This document shows, one piece after another, positions 44,269-52,182 of a DNA stretch of 64,000 nucleotides. The stretch comes from CAMCYM01 sp964405405 (GTDB taxonomy: Bacteria; Bacteroidota; Bacteroidia; Flavobacteriales_D; Sanyastnellaceae): assembly GCA_964405405.1 (NCBI GenBank), contig CAYONT010000004.1:1-64000 (forward strand). The letters run 5' to 3'. The notes beneath the pieces are model-generated. The model was given only the letters and a program-made list of their open reading frames with translations. It had not been told where the DNA came from and did not search any database. A program made the translations under genes and the position numbers. Each line of letters begins with the position of its first letter. The stretch's first letter is position 1.

Positions 44269-44642
44269 AAACACTTCGATACCGACGAATTTCGGGCCCT
44301 TCCCGGGAGCGGACCCCACGCAACGTCCCCCCCAACTACTGGGACCAACAGTCCCAATGGTGGGAGAAGGCCCTTCGGTCGGAAATGGCCCATCCCACAT
44401 CCGCCCCTGTGCAGCGCGGGCGGAACTGGACCCGTTGGGCTTGGTTTCCTGCAGCCGCAGCCTTGGCCATCTGGGGCTGGCTTCAAGGGTACACCCCTTC
44501 CTCCGAACCCTCGGATTGTGCCACCTTCGAATGCCAACTCGAAGGACTCACCCAAGAACAAGAAGCCCCGCAATGGGTCCTGCAAGAGGTACTCAATGAC
44601 CCCGAATTGTCAGACCAAATCATCTTAGAATCACTGCCATGA
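44265..44642 (+). CDS. Putative anti-sigma factor, small single-pass membrane protein
   Basis: A 125-aa protein with one membrane helix at about 60-76 (WAWFPAAAALAIWGWL), a basic N-terminal cytoplasmic part and an acidic C-terminal part (CATFECQLEGL, EEVLNDPELSDQIILESL-type). No zinc anti-sigma motif is seen. The role is inferred from its coupling to an ECF sigma gene before it and a Spy-like gene after it, both through ATGA overlaps. Confidence 0.6.
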   Translation: MKTLRYRRISGPSRERTPRNVPPNYWDQQSQWWEKALRSEMAHPTSAPVQRGRNWTRWAWFPAAAALAIWGWLQGYTPSSEPSDCATFECQLEGLTQEQEAPQWVLQEVLNDPELSDQIILESLP

Positions 44643-45142
44643 ACATGAAAAATGCCACGAAATGGACCCTGCCCTGGTTTGGATGGGCCGTCATCTGGTT
44701 GGTAGGGGGAGTTGGGTCCGTTGAGGCGCAAACGGAACAGCGGGACAAGTTGCGCGCCTTGCGAGCAGTCTACTTTACGGAGGCATTGGCCTTGACACCG
44801 GCCGAACAAACCAAGTTCCTGCCGTTGTTGCGCGACCACGAAAATGCCATCGCTGACTTGCAAAAGCGGATTCGGACCCTGGAAACCTCGGGGGCTCCCC
44901 GTCAAGGCACAGAGGCACAAGTGGGCGAGTGGATCCGACAAGTGGAAGGGCTTCATCAGGAAGAAGTGGCGCTTCGCGCGGGGTTTCTTCAATCAGCCCT
45001 TCCGATTCTGGGACCGCGTCGTGTTACCCAAATTCCCGAGTTGCAGCGGGAATTTCGCAGGCGCATGCTCGCTGAAATCTCGGAACAAGGTCGCCCCGGC
45101 ATCCGTCCTGGCGCCTCTCCTCCACCACCACGCCGGCATTGA
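44639..45142 (+). CDS. Spy/CpxP-like exported helical protein
   Basis: A 167-aa exported protein: signal peptide about 1-30 (WFGWAVIWLVGGVGSVEAQ) then long amphipathic helices (RDKLRALRAVYFTEALALTPAEQTKF and later) with the LTPAEQ motif common to Spy/CpxP-like sensor or chaperone proteins that often follow ECF sigma/anti-sigma pairs in Bacteroidota. The C-terminus is Pro-rich. Probably part of an envelope stress circuit with the two genes before it (inference). Confidence 0.72.
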   Translation: MNMKNATKWTLPWFGWAVIWLVGGVGSVEAQTEQRDKLRALRAVYFTEALALTPAEQTKFLPLLRDHENAIADLQKRIRTLETSGAPRQGTEAQVGEWIRQVEGLHQEEVALRAGFLQSALPILGPRRVTQIPELQREFRRRMLAEISEQGRPGIRPGASPPPPRRH

Positions 45143-45491
45143 ATCGTCTGTTTCTCTCGGAACCAACCGCCTGACGCGGATCGAACTGCCGAGCTCAGAT
45201 CGGAATGCCTAGCTCAGATCGGAATGCCTAGCTCAGATCGGAATACCTAGCTCAGATCGGAATGCCGAGCTCAGATCGGAATGCCGAGCTCAGATCGGAA
45301 TGCCTAGCTCAGATCGGAATGCCTAGCTCAGATCGGNNNNNNNNNNNNNNNNNNNNNNNNNNNNNNNNNNNNNNNNNNNNNNNNNNNNNNNNNNNNNNNN
45401 NNNNNNNNNNNNNNNNNNNNNNNNNNNNNNNNNNNNAGCTCAGATCGGAATGCCTAGCTCAGATCGGAATGCCTAGCTCAGATCGGAATGC
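45143..45491. other. Intergenic region filled by tandem array
   Basis: The 349 bases between the Spy-like gene and msrB hold no gene. About 45 bases of ordinary sequence are followed by the 19-bp array and its gap. Any open frame across the array is only the repeat read as codons (19 bases give a 19-residue period in every frame). Confidence 0.85.
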
Positions 45492-45500
45492 CTAGCTCGG
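45179..45500. repeat. 19-bp tandem repeat array with internal gap
   Basis: Unit AGCTCAGATCGGAATGCCT, seven complete copies from 45192 plus part of an eighth before the gap, and three complete copies after it from 45437. A degenerate copy (GATCGAACTGCC) stands before the first and AGCTCGG after the last. The final T of the unit is G in three places (making GAGCTC at the junction) and one copy has A for G. There are no spacers, so it is not CRISPR. The last partial unit forms the stop codon of msrB. Confidence 0.93.
45337..45436. other. Assembly gap (100 N) inside tandem array
   Basis: A 100-N placeholder within the 19-bp array. The copies on the two sides are not in phase over 100 bases, so the gap length is arbitrary and the array is probably longer than shown. 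Confidence 0.95.
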
Positions 45501-45887
45501 AACGAACCGCAAAGCAACCCCGTTCAGGCAGTACCGCAATCCCGTAGCCGTCGGTCCATCCGGGAACACATGTCCGAGGTGGCCACCGCATTTTGAGCAA
45601 CGGATTTCAATCCGGACCATGCCGTGGCTCAGATCCCGTCGGTTCTCCAACGCGCCCGGCTCAACCGGCGCATCGAAGGAAGGCCAACCGCACCCCGAAT
45701 CAAACTTCGACTCGCTCCCAAACAAGGCTTGCCCGCATCCTGTGCACGCATAAACTCCGGGTCTATGCTCGTGCAAAAGGGGCGAGCTTCCAGGGGCCTC
45801 CGTCCCATTGCGACGCAGCACCCGGAAAGCTTCCGGCGACAAGTGCGCCCAAGCACCATCCTCCTCAACCTGGGGGTCGCCGTTCAT
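45492..45887 (-). CDS. msrB: Peptide methionine-R-sulfoxide reductase
   Basis: A 131-aa repair enzyme that reduces the R form of methionine sulfoxide. Two CxxC zinc pairs (YACTGCGQ and RCSKCGGH), the GCGWPSFDAP loop and the catalytic Cys in LRYCLNGVAL are all present. The TAG stop and last Ser-Pro codons lie in the edge of the 19-bp array, so array growth could alter the C-terminus. Its ATG shares ATGA with the helicase stop. Confidence 0.94.
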   Translation of the reverse strand: MNGDPQVEEDGAWAHLSPEAFRVLRRNGTEAPGSSPLLHEHRPGVYACTGCGQALFGSESKFDSGCGWPSFDAPVEPGALENRRDLSHGMVRIEIRCSKCGGHLGHVFPDGPTATGLRYCLNGVALRFVPS

Positions 45888-47275
45888 GGTTGTGGTTTTC
45901 CCGCACCTCCCGAGCCTGGGCGTCGCCCTGTTCTGTTGCGGTTCCGACGGTTTTTTGAATCGCCCCCCGATCTCGAGGTTGCGGGCGCATCTCCGGCCGG
46001 TTGGCGTGTGGGAGCACCTCCCCTTCCACCGGGACCCGAGGGCCGTCCACCACCCCCAGTCCGCCCGGGTGCACCGCCCCCTCGACCCACGGACTTCCCT
46101 GTGTAGGGCGGGACAGGCCCCAAATCGGCTGGAACTTCCAACTTGGTAACCGTCTTTTCGATGAGCTTCTCGATCCGGGCAAAACGGCCTTGGTCTTCGG
46201 GGGTAATCAGCGTCACCCCTTCCCCATCGCGGTCTGCGCGGGCCGTCCGTCCGATGCGGTGCACGTAGTCCTCCTCGTTGGGCGGGACGTCGTAGTTCAC
46301 CACCAGCTCGATGTTGTCGATGTCAATGCCCCGGCTCACCACGTCCGTCGCCACCAAGATGGGAATCTTGCGCTGCCGAAACGCCAACATCACCTCCTCC
46401 CGCTCATGTTGCTCCAGATCGGAAGAAATCTTCCCGCAGGCGATACCCGCGTTGCGAAGCGTGCGCGTGATGACCCCTACATTTTGCTTCCGGGAGGTGA
46501 ACACGATGCCGCTTTTCACTTTCCGTTCCTTCAACAACCGGACCAGCACCGCATCTTTTTGATGCGGAAAAAGCACGTATGCACCCTGCTTGATTTTCTC
46601 CGCGGGTTTGCTCAAGGCCAATTGAATATGAACCGGATCGCGCAACAAATCCGCCGACAACTTCTGGATGCGCTCCGGCATGGTGGCACTGAACAGCAGG
46701 GTCTGCCGTTCCTTGCGGCAATGGTCCGCGATGCGCATGATGTCTCCGACAAATCCCATGTCCAGCATGCGGTCTGCCTCATCTAGCACCAACGCGATGA
46801 GGTGAGAAAGGTCGACATAGCCCAAGTTGAGGTGGGACAAAAAACGACCGGGCGTGGCGATGATGATGTCGGCACCCTTCACCAACGCCTGCTTCTCCCG
46901 GGTGAATTCCACGCCTGAACCGCCGCCATAGATGGCCAAACTCGTCACCTTCGCATAGTATCCAAACCCCTCCACCGCCTGGTCAATCTGTTGCGCCAGT
47001 TCGCGGGTAGGCACCACAATCAAGGCCTTGACCTTGCCATCTTCTGGGGTATCCAGGATGCGGTCGATCAAGGGCAGCAAAAAGGCCGCGGTCTTGCCGG
47101 TTCCGGTCTGCGCGATGCCCATCAAATCGCGGCCTTGGAGGACGGGGGGTATGGCCATGGATTGGATGGGCGTGGCCTTCCGGAATCCCATGGCATCCAA
47201 TGCATCTTCGATATCAGGGTGCAGACCCATGCCCTCAAAGGACAGGAGTTCTGCGGGGTTGGTTTCCGTTTCCAC
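45884..47275 (-). CDS. DEAD-box RNA helicase, RhlE-like
   Basis: A 463-aa RNA helicase. Motifs in order: FEGMGLHPDIEDALDAMGF with the Q motif ATPIQ, AQTGTGKT (I), PTRELA (Ia), ATPGR, LDEADRMLDMGF (II, DEAD), FSATM (III), IVFTSR, VATDVVSRGIDI and HRIGRTARA (VI). From about 395 the tail is Gly/Arg/Pro-rich, an RNA-binding extension. The start is a GTG at 47275, since no ATG precedes the FEGMGL region. A -7-like element ends four bases before it. Confidence 0.93.
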   Translation of the reverse strand: METETNPAELLSFEGMGLHPDIEDALDAMGFRKATPIQSMAIPPVLQGRDLMGIAQTGTGKTAAFLLPLIDRILDTPEDGKVKALIVVPTRELAQQIDQAVEGFGYYAKVTSLAIYGGGSGVEFTREKQALVKGADIIIATPGRFLSHLNLGYVDLSHLIALVLDEADRMLDMGFVGDIMRIADHCRKERQTLLFSATMPERIQKLSADLLRDPVHIQLALSKPAEKIKQGAYVLFPHQKDAVLVRLLKERKVKSGIVFTSRKQNVGVITRTLRNAGIACGKISSDLEQHEREEVMLAFRQRKIPILVATDVVSRGIDIDNIELVVNYDVPPNEEDYVHRIGRTARADRDGEGVTLITPEDQGRFARIEKLIEKTVTKLEVPADLGPVPPYTGKSVGRGGGAPGRTGGGGRPSGPGGRGGAPTRQPAGDAPATSRSGGDSKNRRNRNRTGRRPGSGGAGKPQP

Positions 47276-47279
47276 GTTC

Positions 47280-47287
47280 CGAAGTTA
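47280..47287 (-). promoter_or_regulatory. -7-like element abutting helicase start
   Basis: TAACTTCG on the minus strand, four bases before the GTG at 47275. Use of this element would give a leaderless mRNA. Confidence 0.4.
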
Positions 47288-47352
47288 CGTCATCTTGCAA
47301 CCTATTCCCCGTCGGAGATGTTATGGGTCAGGGGTGCTCCCACTTTGCTCCC

Positions 47353-47360
47353 TAACTTCG
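47353..47360 (+). promoter_or_regulatory. -7-like element upstream of PKD protein
   Basis: TAACTTCG, six bases before the ATG at 47367, in a 91-base divergent region with a matching element on the other strand. Confidence 0.4.
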
Positions 47361-47366
47361 AAGCCC

Positions 47367-50066
47367 ATGGGAATTCTGTCCATCCGCCCGTCCCTGAACC
47401 TTTTCCGAATGGTGCTGATGACCCTGTGGGGGCTTGGCTGGGGGACAGTGGCGCAGGCCGGGCACGCATTGGGGGGCGAGATTTTCTACGACTTCCTGGG
47501 CGGCAACCAGTTTCGAATTACCGTCATTTTTTACAGGGACTGCGCCCCGCCGAACAACCTCAACGGCAACAACCTAGACCAAAGCATCCAATTGGGCATT
47601 TTTCAGGGGAACAGCGAGTACACCATCCTCGACGTGCCGTTGACCCAAACTTCCACCACCCCGGTCCCCACGGTCCTCGAGAATCCATGCGGCATTTTGC
47701 CCGACAACCTGTGCATGCAGCGGCTCGAGTATACCACGGTGGTGAATCTTCCTCCGAGCGCTGTTGGGTATGATTTGGTCTTCCAACGCTGCTGTCGCAA
47801 TGCGGGCATCTTGAACATCCAGCAGTCTGACGACATCGGCATCACCCTGACCACCCAGATTCCGCCCAATACCTCGGCTGCAAATCCCAATTCCAGCCCG
47901 CAGTTTGACAACTACCCGCCCGCTGCCATTTGCCGGAACTTTGCGTTTTTCTTGGACCACAGTGCGACCGATGCGGACGGGGACGAGTTGGTGTATTCGT
48001 TTTGCCACCCGATCAATGGCGGTACGGCGAACGATCCGGCGCCCACGCCCTCTCCAGCATCCACCTTCACCGATGTCCCCTACAATGCAGGATTCACGGC
48101 ATTGGACCCCATTACGGCTGCGCCCGATTTTGCCATCGATCCCGTGACGGGGCAAATCACGGGCACGCCAACCCAGGTTGGGCTTTTTGTGATCGGCGTG
48201 TGTGTGAGCGAATACCGAAACGGCCAATTGCTGAGCACAGTCATGCGGGACTTCCAGTTCCGGGTGGTGAATTGCGACCCGAACATCATCTCCGCGGCCC
48301 AACCGCAGACCGCAGCCCAATTGTGCATCGGCGAGACCATGACTTTCGACAACGGAAGCACCAACGCCAGTTTCTATGCGTGGGATTTCGGGGTGGCGGG
48401 AACCAACACGGATGTCAGTACCCTCTTTGAACCGACGTACACCTTTCCCGACACGGGGACTTACGTGGTCACCTTGATCGCCAATCCGGGCTGGCCCTGC
48501 GCGGACACGAGTTATCAGACGTTCTACGTCTATGAACCCATCCAACCAACCATCACCATCGGAGACTACATGTGCTCTGAGAACACCTCGTACTTTGCCT
48601 TCGACGCCCAAGGGGCTTTCAACCCCGTGACCGATTTCGTCTGGAGCTTTGCTGGCGGAAGCCCTTCCGCCTCCAACCTCGAAGACCCTCAATGGATCGA
48701 ATTCAACAATGCGCCCAATTGGTCGGTCACCCTGACCGCATCCCACTTCGGGTGCACCGCTTCCACTGACTTCAGTTGGACCGCTCCGCCTCCGCCTCAA
48801 GCCAGCATCGAAGACCAAACCTCTTTCTGCCAAGGATTTACGTTCGACTTTGCGCACAACAGCCAAAATGCGGAGAGCTATGTTTGGAACTTCGGATTGC
48901 CAGGTGCCACATCGACGTTGTCCAATCCTTCGTACACCTATCCCACCGACGGGATTTACAATGTGCAGTTGATTGCCAGCGCCCCTTTCACTTGTTCGGA
49001 CACGGCTTGGGCGACGGTCGAAATTTTCCCACTCATCGACCCCACCTTCGCCACCCCCAATCCCGATTGTTTCTCGGATCATTCCTTCAACTTGCAAGTG
49101 GTCGCGAGCAACATTCCTGAAACCCAATACACTTGGGACTTCGGCGGAGCCATCCAGTCTGCCAACATCCAAGGAGGAACGGTCACGGGACTCGCGTATG
49201 CCCAGCCTGGAACTTATCCTGTAACCGTCACCGCTTCTGCAAATGGGTGCGATGTGCCTTACTCCGCGGAAGTTTGGGTGATTGCCGACCCCACGATTCA
49301 GTTCTCAGGTGGCCCCCTGCTCGGCTGCCCACCGCATCTGGTGTCCTTCACCAACCTGAGCACGACCGAGACAGCCACCACCTATCTGTGGCACTTCGGC
49401 GATGGCTCCACCTCACCCGCTGCGAATCCTTCGCATGTTTACGAATTCTCTGGGGACTTCACGGTGACCCTGGAAATGACGACAGGTGGGTATTGTGCCC
49501 AATCGCTGGTCATGGCCCGGCCGGACTGGGTGTCGGTGCAGGCAGTACCCCAAGCGGGGTTCAACTTGGAACCCAACCAAGTGGACATACTCAATCCCAC
49601 GGTTTCGGTGTTGGACTTGAGCGAAGGCGCAACTTCTTGTTTCTACTACTTTGACGACGGGGGAAGCTTGGAAGGATTCAATGGCACCTACACCTTCTCC
49701 GACGGTGGGCTTTTTGAGGTCGTCCAAACCGTCATCAACGAAGCGGGTTGCACGGCAACTGCCCGAGGACAAGTGGCAGTCAGTGGTTCGGTGTTCTACG
49801 CCCCCAATGCCTTCACCCCCAACAACGATGGCATGAATGATGTTTGGTTGCCCGTGGCCTTAGGAACCACTTCCTACCGCCTTCAGATCTTCAACCGATG
49901 GGGCGAGCGCATTTGGGAGACCGATCAGCCCAAGGAACCTTGGTTGGGCCAGGTGCAATCTGGAGACCACTACGCCCCTGACGGCATTTACTTTTACGAA
50001 GTGTGGATGGAAGACCAAATCCGTTTCCCTAGAACCTTCTCCGGGCACATCCAATTGTTGCGTTGA
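47367..50066 (+). CDS. Secreted PKD-domain protein with T9SS type B sorting domain
   Basis: An 899-aa exported protein. Signal peptide about 1-32 (GWGTVAQAGHA). Residues 33-330 are a beta-rich N-terminal part with Cys residues and a cadherin-like putative-Ig stretch (IDPVTGQITGTPTQVG). From about 330 several PKD repeats follow (YAWDFGVAGTNT, YVWNFGLPGATS, YTWDFGGAIQS, YLWHFGDGSTSP). The last 90 residues are the gliding-motility C-terminal domain: FYAPNAFTPNNDGMND, IFNRWGERIWE, YFYEVWMED. This marks a T9SS type B, SprB-like cargo, probably an adhesin. Confidence 0.9.
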   Translation: MGILSIRPSLNLFRMVLMTLWGLGWGTVAQAGHALGGEIFYDFLGGNQFRITVIFYRDCAPPNNLNGNNLDQSIQLGIFQGNSEYTILDVPLTQTSTTPVPTVLENPCGILPDNLCMQRLEYTTVVNLPPSAVGYDLVFQRCCRNAGILNIQQSDDIGITLTTQIPPNTSAANPNSSPQFDNYPPAAICRNFAFFLDHSATDADGDELVYSFCHPINGGTANDPAPTPSPASTFTDVPYNAGFTALDPITAAPDFAIDPVTGQITGTPTQVGLFVIGVCVSEYRNGQLLSTVMRDFQFRVVNCDPNIISAAQPQTAAQLCIGETMTFDNGSTNASFYAWDFGVAGTNTDVSTLFEPTYTFPDTGTYVVTLIANPGWPCADTSYQTFYVYEPIQPTITIGDYMCSENTSYFAFDAQGAFNPVTDFVWSFAGGSPSASNLEDPQWIEFNNAPNWSVTLTASHFGCTASTDFSWTAPPPPQASIEDQTSFCQGFTFDFAHNSQNAESYVWNFGLPGATSTLSNPSYTYPTDGIYNVQLIASAPFTCSDTAWATVEIFPLIDPTFATPNPDCFSDHSFNLQVVASNIPETQYTWDFGGAIQSANIQGGTVTGLAYAQPGTYPVTVTASANGCDVPYSAEVWVIADPTIQFSGGPLLGCPPHLVSFTNLSTTETATTYLWHFGDGSTSPAANPSHVYEFSGDFTVTLEMTTGGYCAQSLVMARPDWVSVQAVPQAGFNLEPNQVDILNPTVSVLDLSEGATSCFYYFDDGGSLEGFNGTYTFSDGGLFEVVQTVINEAGCTATARGQVAVSGSVFYAPNAFTPNNDGMNDVWLPVALGTTSYRLQIFNRWGERIWETDQPKEPWLGQVQSGDHYAPDGIYFYEVWMEDQIRFPRTFSGHIQLLR

Positions 50067-50144
50067 AGGCATCGGGAATCGCTCGGCACCGCTGACTTTT
50101 TTGACGAGTTTTTGGGCGCGTTGTGAATCGTAGGCCCAATGTTC

Positions 50145-50152
50145 TATCTTCG
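50145..50152 (+). promoter_or_regulatory. -7-like element upstream of DUF3276 gene
   Basis: TATCTTCG, one mismatch to TAnnTTTG, 18 bases before the ATG, with a TTG at 50121-50123 about 21 bases upstream that could be the -33 part. Confidence 0.45.
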
Positions 50153-50170
50153 CGACGAAGCGATTGAAAG

Positions 50171-50533
50171 ATGAGTGATTTTAACAACAACGATGAGATT
50201 TATTCCCGGCCGGTGCGGGCGGGCAAGCGGACGTACTTCTTCGATGTGAAGGAAACCCGTGGACGGGATTTGTACATGACCATCACCGAGAGCAAGCGGA
50301 GTTTTGACGACGGCGGGGGTGTACATTACGAGAAGCACAAGATTTTTCTGTACCGGGAGGATTTTCAAAAATTCGAGGAGGGATTTTTGGACGCTGTGGA
50401 CAAGATCCACGAACTCATGAGCACGGGCGATTATCGAGATCCCATCGCGGAGCGCGAGGCGGAAATCGAAGGAGGAGAAACGGGTGTTGCCGACGGCGAC
50501 AAAAAGGACGACGTTTCTTTCGAGGATTTATAA
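50171..50533 (+). CDS. PUR-alpha-like DUF3276 nucleic-acid-binding protein
   Basis: A 120-aa protein of the DUF3276 family, whose fold is the PUR domain that binds single-stranded DNA and RNA (the Borrelia member is BpuR). Visible features: an ordered core about 10-85 (SRPVRAGKRTYFFDVKETRGRDLYMTITESKR, HKIFLYREDFQKFEEGF) and an acidic tail rich in Glu and Asp. Soluble and monocistronic. In Bacteroidota it is a common small chromatin or RNA regulator-type protein; the targets are unknown. Confidence 0.9.
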   Translation: MSDFNNNDEIYSRPVRAGKRTYFFDVKETRGRDLYMTITESKRSFDDGGGVHYEKHKIFLYREDFQKFEEGFLDAVDKIHELMSTGDYRDPIAEREAEIEGGETGVADGDKKDDVSFEDL

Positions 50534-50586
50534 CTCCGGCGTAGGGGTCGTTTATAACTTTTCCGGCGGCTACACGGCGGGGAAGG

Positions 50587-50594
50587 TATCTTTG
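50587..50594 (+). promoter_or_regulatory. -7 element abutting hydrolase start
   Basis: TATCTTTG, exact match to TAnnTTTG, ending five bases before the ATG at 50600. Confidence 0.45.
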
Positions 50595-50599
50595 GTTTC

Positions 50600-51334
50600 A
50601 TGGATACGCCTGTCGACATCGTATTTCACGGACACGCCTGTGTTGAACTTCGTGCTCGAGAGGCAATCTTGTTGTTTGACCCGTTCTTTCGCGGCCCTGG
50701 ACAAGCGGGATGCCCTCCCCAAAGTTGTTTCCCAACCGATGTTTTGGTTTCGCACGGACACGAAGACCATTTGGCGGATGCGATCCACTTTGCCAGCCGG
50801 GAGGATGTGACCACCCTGTGCAATTTTGAAGTGGGAAAGTGGCTGGAGCTGCAGGGTGCAAAACGTGTGTTGGGCATGAACATTGGCGGGGTCATCCCCC
50901 GACCCTATGGCACCGTTCGAATGGTAGCGGCCCAACACAGTTCCACTTTGCCGGATGGTAGTTCGGGCGGTTTGGCTGGGGGGTTCCTCGTGGACTTCGG
51001 AGATTGGAAATGCTACCATGCTGGGGATACTGCCCTGAGCTCTGAAATGGATTTGATTGGACGATTTTGGAAGCCGGATTTGGCCTTGCTGCCGGTAGGA
51101 GATTGGTTTACCATGGGGCCTGAGGATGCACTTTTGGCAGCCCACATGCTGGACTGCCGTGAAGTCATCGCCCTACATTTTGATACCTTCCCTCCCATTG
51201 CTTTGACCGCTGAACGCAAGCAGGCTGCCGCCGAAGCTTTTGCTCTCGCAGGCAAGAAGTTGCATTTCCTGCCAATAGGTGGGCGCTGGCAGCGGGCCCA
51301 ATCGAGTGATTGGGGTCGTACTTTTGATAACTGA
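50600..51334 (+). CDS. Metal-dependent hydrolase, UPF0173/beta-lactamase-fold
   Basis: A 244-aa metallo-beta-lactamase-fold protein of the UPF0173/UlaG-like group. FHGHACVEL at the N-terminus, the metal motif VSHGHEDHLAD near 52, CYHAGDTAL near 140 and IALHFDTFPP near 195 supply the metal ligands. Substrate not known. It lies just before parA, 17 bases upstream. Confidence 0.9.
   Translation: MDTPVDIVFHGHACVELRAREAILLFDPFFRGPGQAGCPPQSCFPTDVLVSHGHEDHLADAIHFASREDVTTLCNFEVGKWLELQGAKRVLGMNIGGVIPRPYGTVRMVAAQHSSTLPDGSSGGLAGGFLVDFGDWKCYHAGDTALSSEMDLIGRFWKPDLALLPVGDWFTMGPEDALLAAHMLDCREVIALHFDTFPPIALTAERKQAAAEAFALAGKKLHFLPIGGRWQRAQSSDWGRTFDN
51319..51326 (+). promoter_or_regulatory. -7 element upstream of parA
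   Basis: TACTTTTG, exact match to TAnnTTTG, in the end of the hydrolase gene and 25 bases before the parA ATG. A second looser element, CACATTTG, ends three bases before the same ATG. Confidence 0.35.
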
Positions 51335-51351
51335 AGGAAACACATTTGCGC

Positions 51352-52170
51352 ATGGGCAAAATCATCGCCATAGCGAACCAAAAAGGAGGGGTAGGCAAGA
51401 CCACAACGGCCATCAACCTGAGTGCAAGCCTCGGGGTTTTGGAATTTAAGACCTTGCTGGTGGATGCGGATCCCCAAGCAAATGCCACCAGTGGCGTGGG
51501 GGTGGATCCTGAAACCATCGAAGCGGGCACCTATGAAGCCTTGTTGGGGGAAACCAACATACGGCCCTTGATTCGTCAAACCGGTACACCCAACTTGGAC
51601 TTGTTGCCCGCCCACATCGACCTCGTGGGTGCCGAGATTGAATTGATCTCGGCGGAGCAACGGGAACACCAGTTGGCGCAGTCGCTCGCGCAGGTGAAGG
51701 ACGACTACGATTTCATCTTGATCGATTGTTCACCGAGTCTGGGGCTGATCACCGTGAATGCCCTCACGGCCGCGGACGCTGTACTCATTCCTGTGCAGTG
51801 TGAGTACTTCGCTCTGGAGGGACTCGGGAAGTTGCTGAATACCATTCAGATTGTACAGGGCTCTTTGAATCCCGAGTTGGGCATCGAGGGCATTCTACTG
51901 ACCATGTACGACACCCGGCTGCGGTTGGCGAATCAGGTCGTTGATGAAGTACGTACCCATTTTCAAGAACTGGTGCTCAACACCATCATCCACCGGAACA
52001 CGCGGTTGGGCGAAGCGCCGAGTTTCGGCGAGTCGATTATCATGCACGATGCCACCAACAAGGCGTCGGTGAACTATTTGAATTTGGCCCGGGAGATTCT
52101 TCAACGGAATCAACTGACCCAGGTCCGGAACGAAGATCGGTTCATTCCAGTGGATGATCTCCCGCGCTGA
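51352..52170 (+). CDS. parA: Chromosome partitioning ATPase ParA
   Basis: A 272-aa Walker-type ATPase (Soj group) that moves ParB-bound origins. The deviant Walker A is KGGVGKTT at residues 11-18 with the signature Lys; DADPQ is motif A' near 41 and FILIDCSPSLGL near 122 the Walker B region. The ATG at 51352 gives the normal MGKIIAIANQKGG start. It precedes parB by 12 bases. Confidence 0.95.
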   Translation: MGKIIAIANQKGGVGKTTTAINLSASLGVLEFKTLLVDADPQANATSGVGVDPETIEAGTYEALLGETNIRPLIRQTGTPNLDLLPAHIDLVGAEIELISAEQREHQLAQSLAQVKDDYDFILIDCSPSLGLITVNALTAADAVLIPVQCEYFALEGLGKLLNTIQIVQGSLNPELGIEGILLTMYDTRLRLANQVVDEVRTHFQELVLNTIIHRNTRLGEAPSFGESIIMHDATNKASVNYLNLAREILQRNQLTQVRNEDRFIPVDDLPR

Positions 52171-52182
52171 ACGCTCTGCTGA

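Noticed and set aside
45262..45495. Short open frames in the tandem array
   Set aside because: A 19-base unit without stops in phase creates a 19-residue periodic peptide; the frame also runs through unknown bases.
45179..45500. CRISPR array
   Set aside because: The 19-bp units are directly adjacent with no spacers and no cas gene is near.
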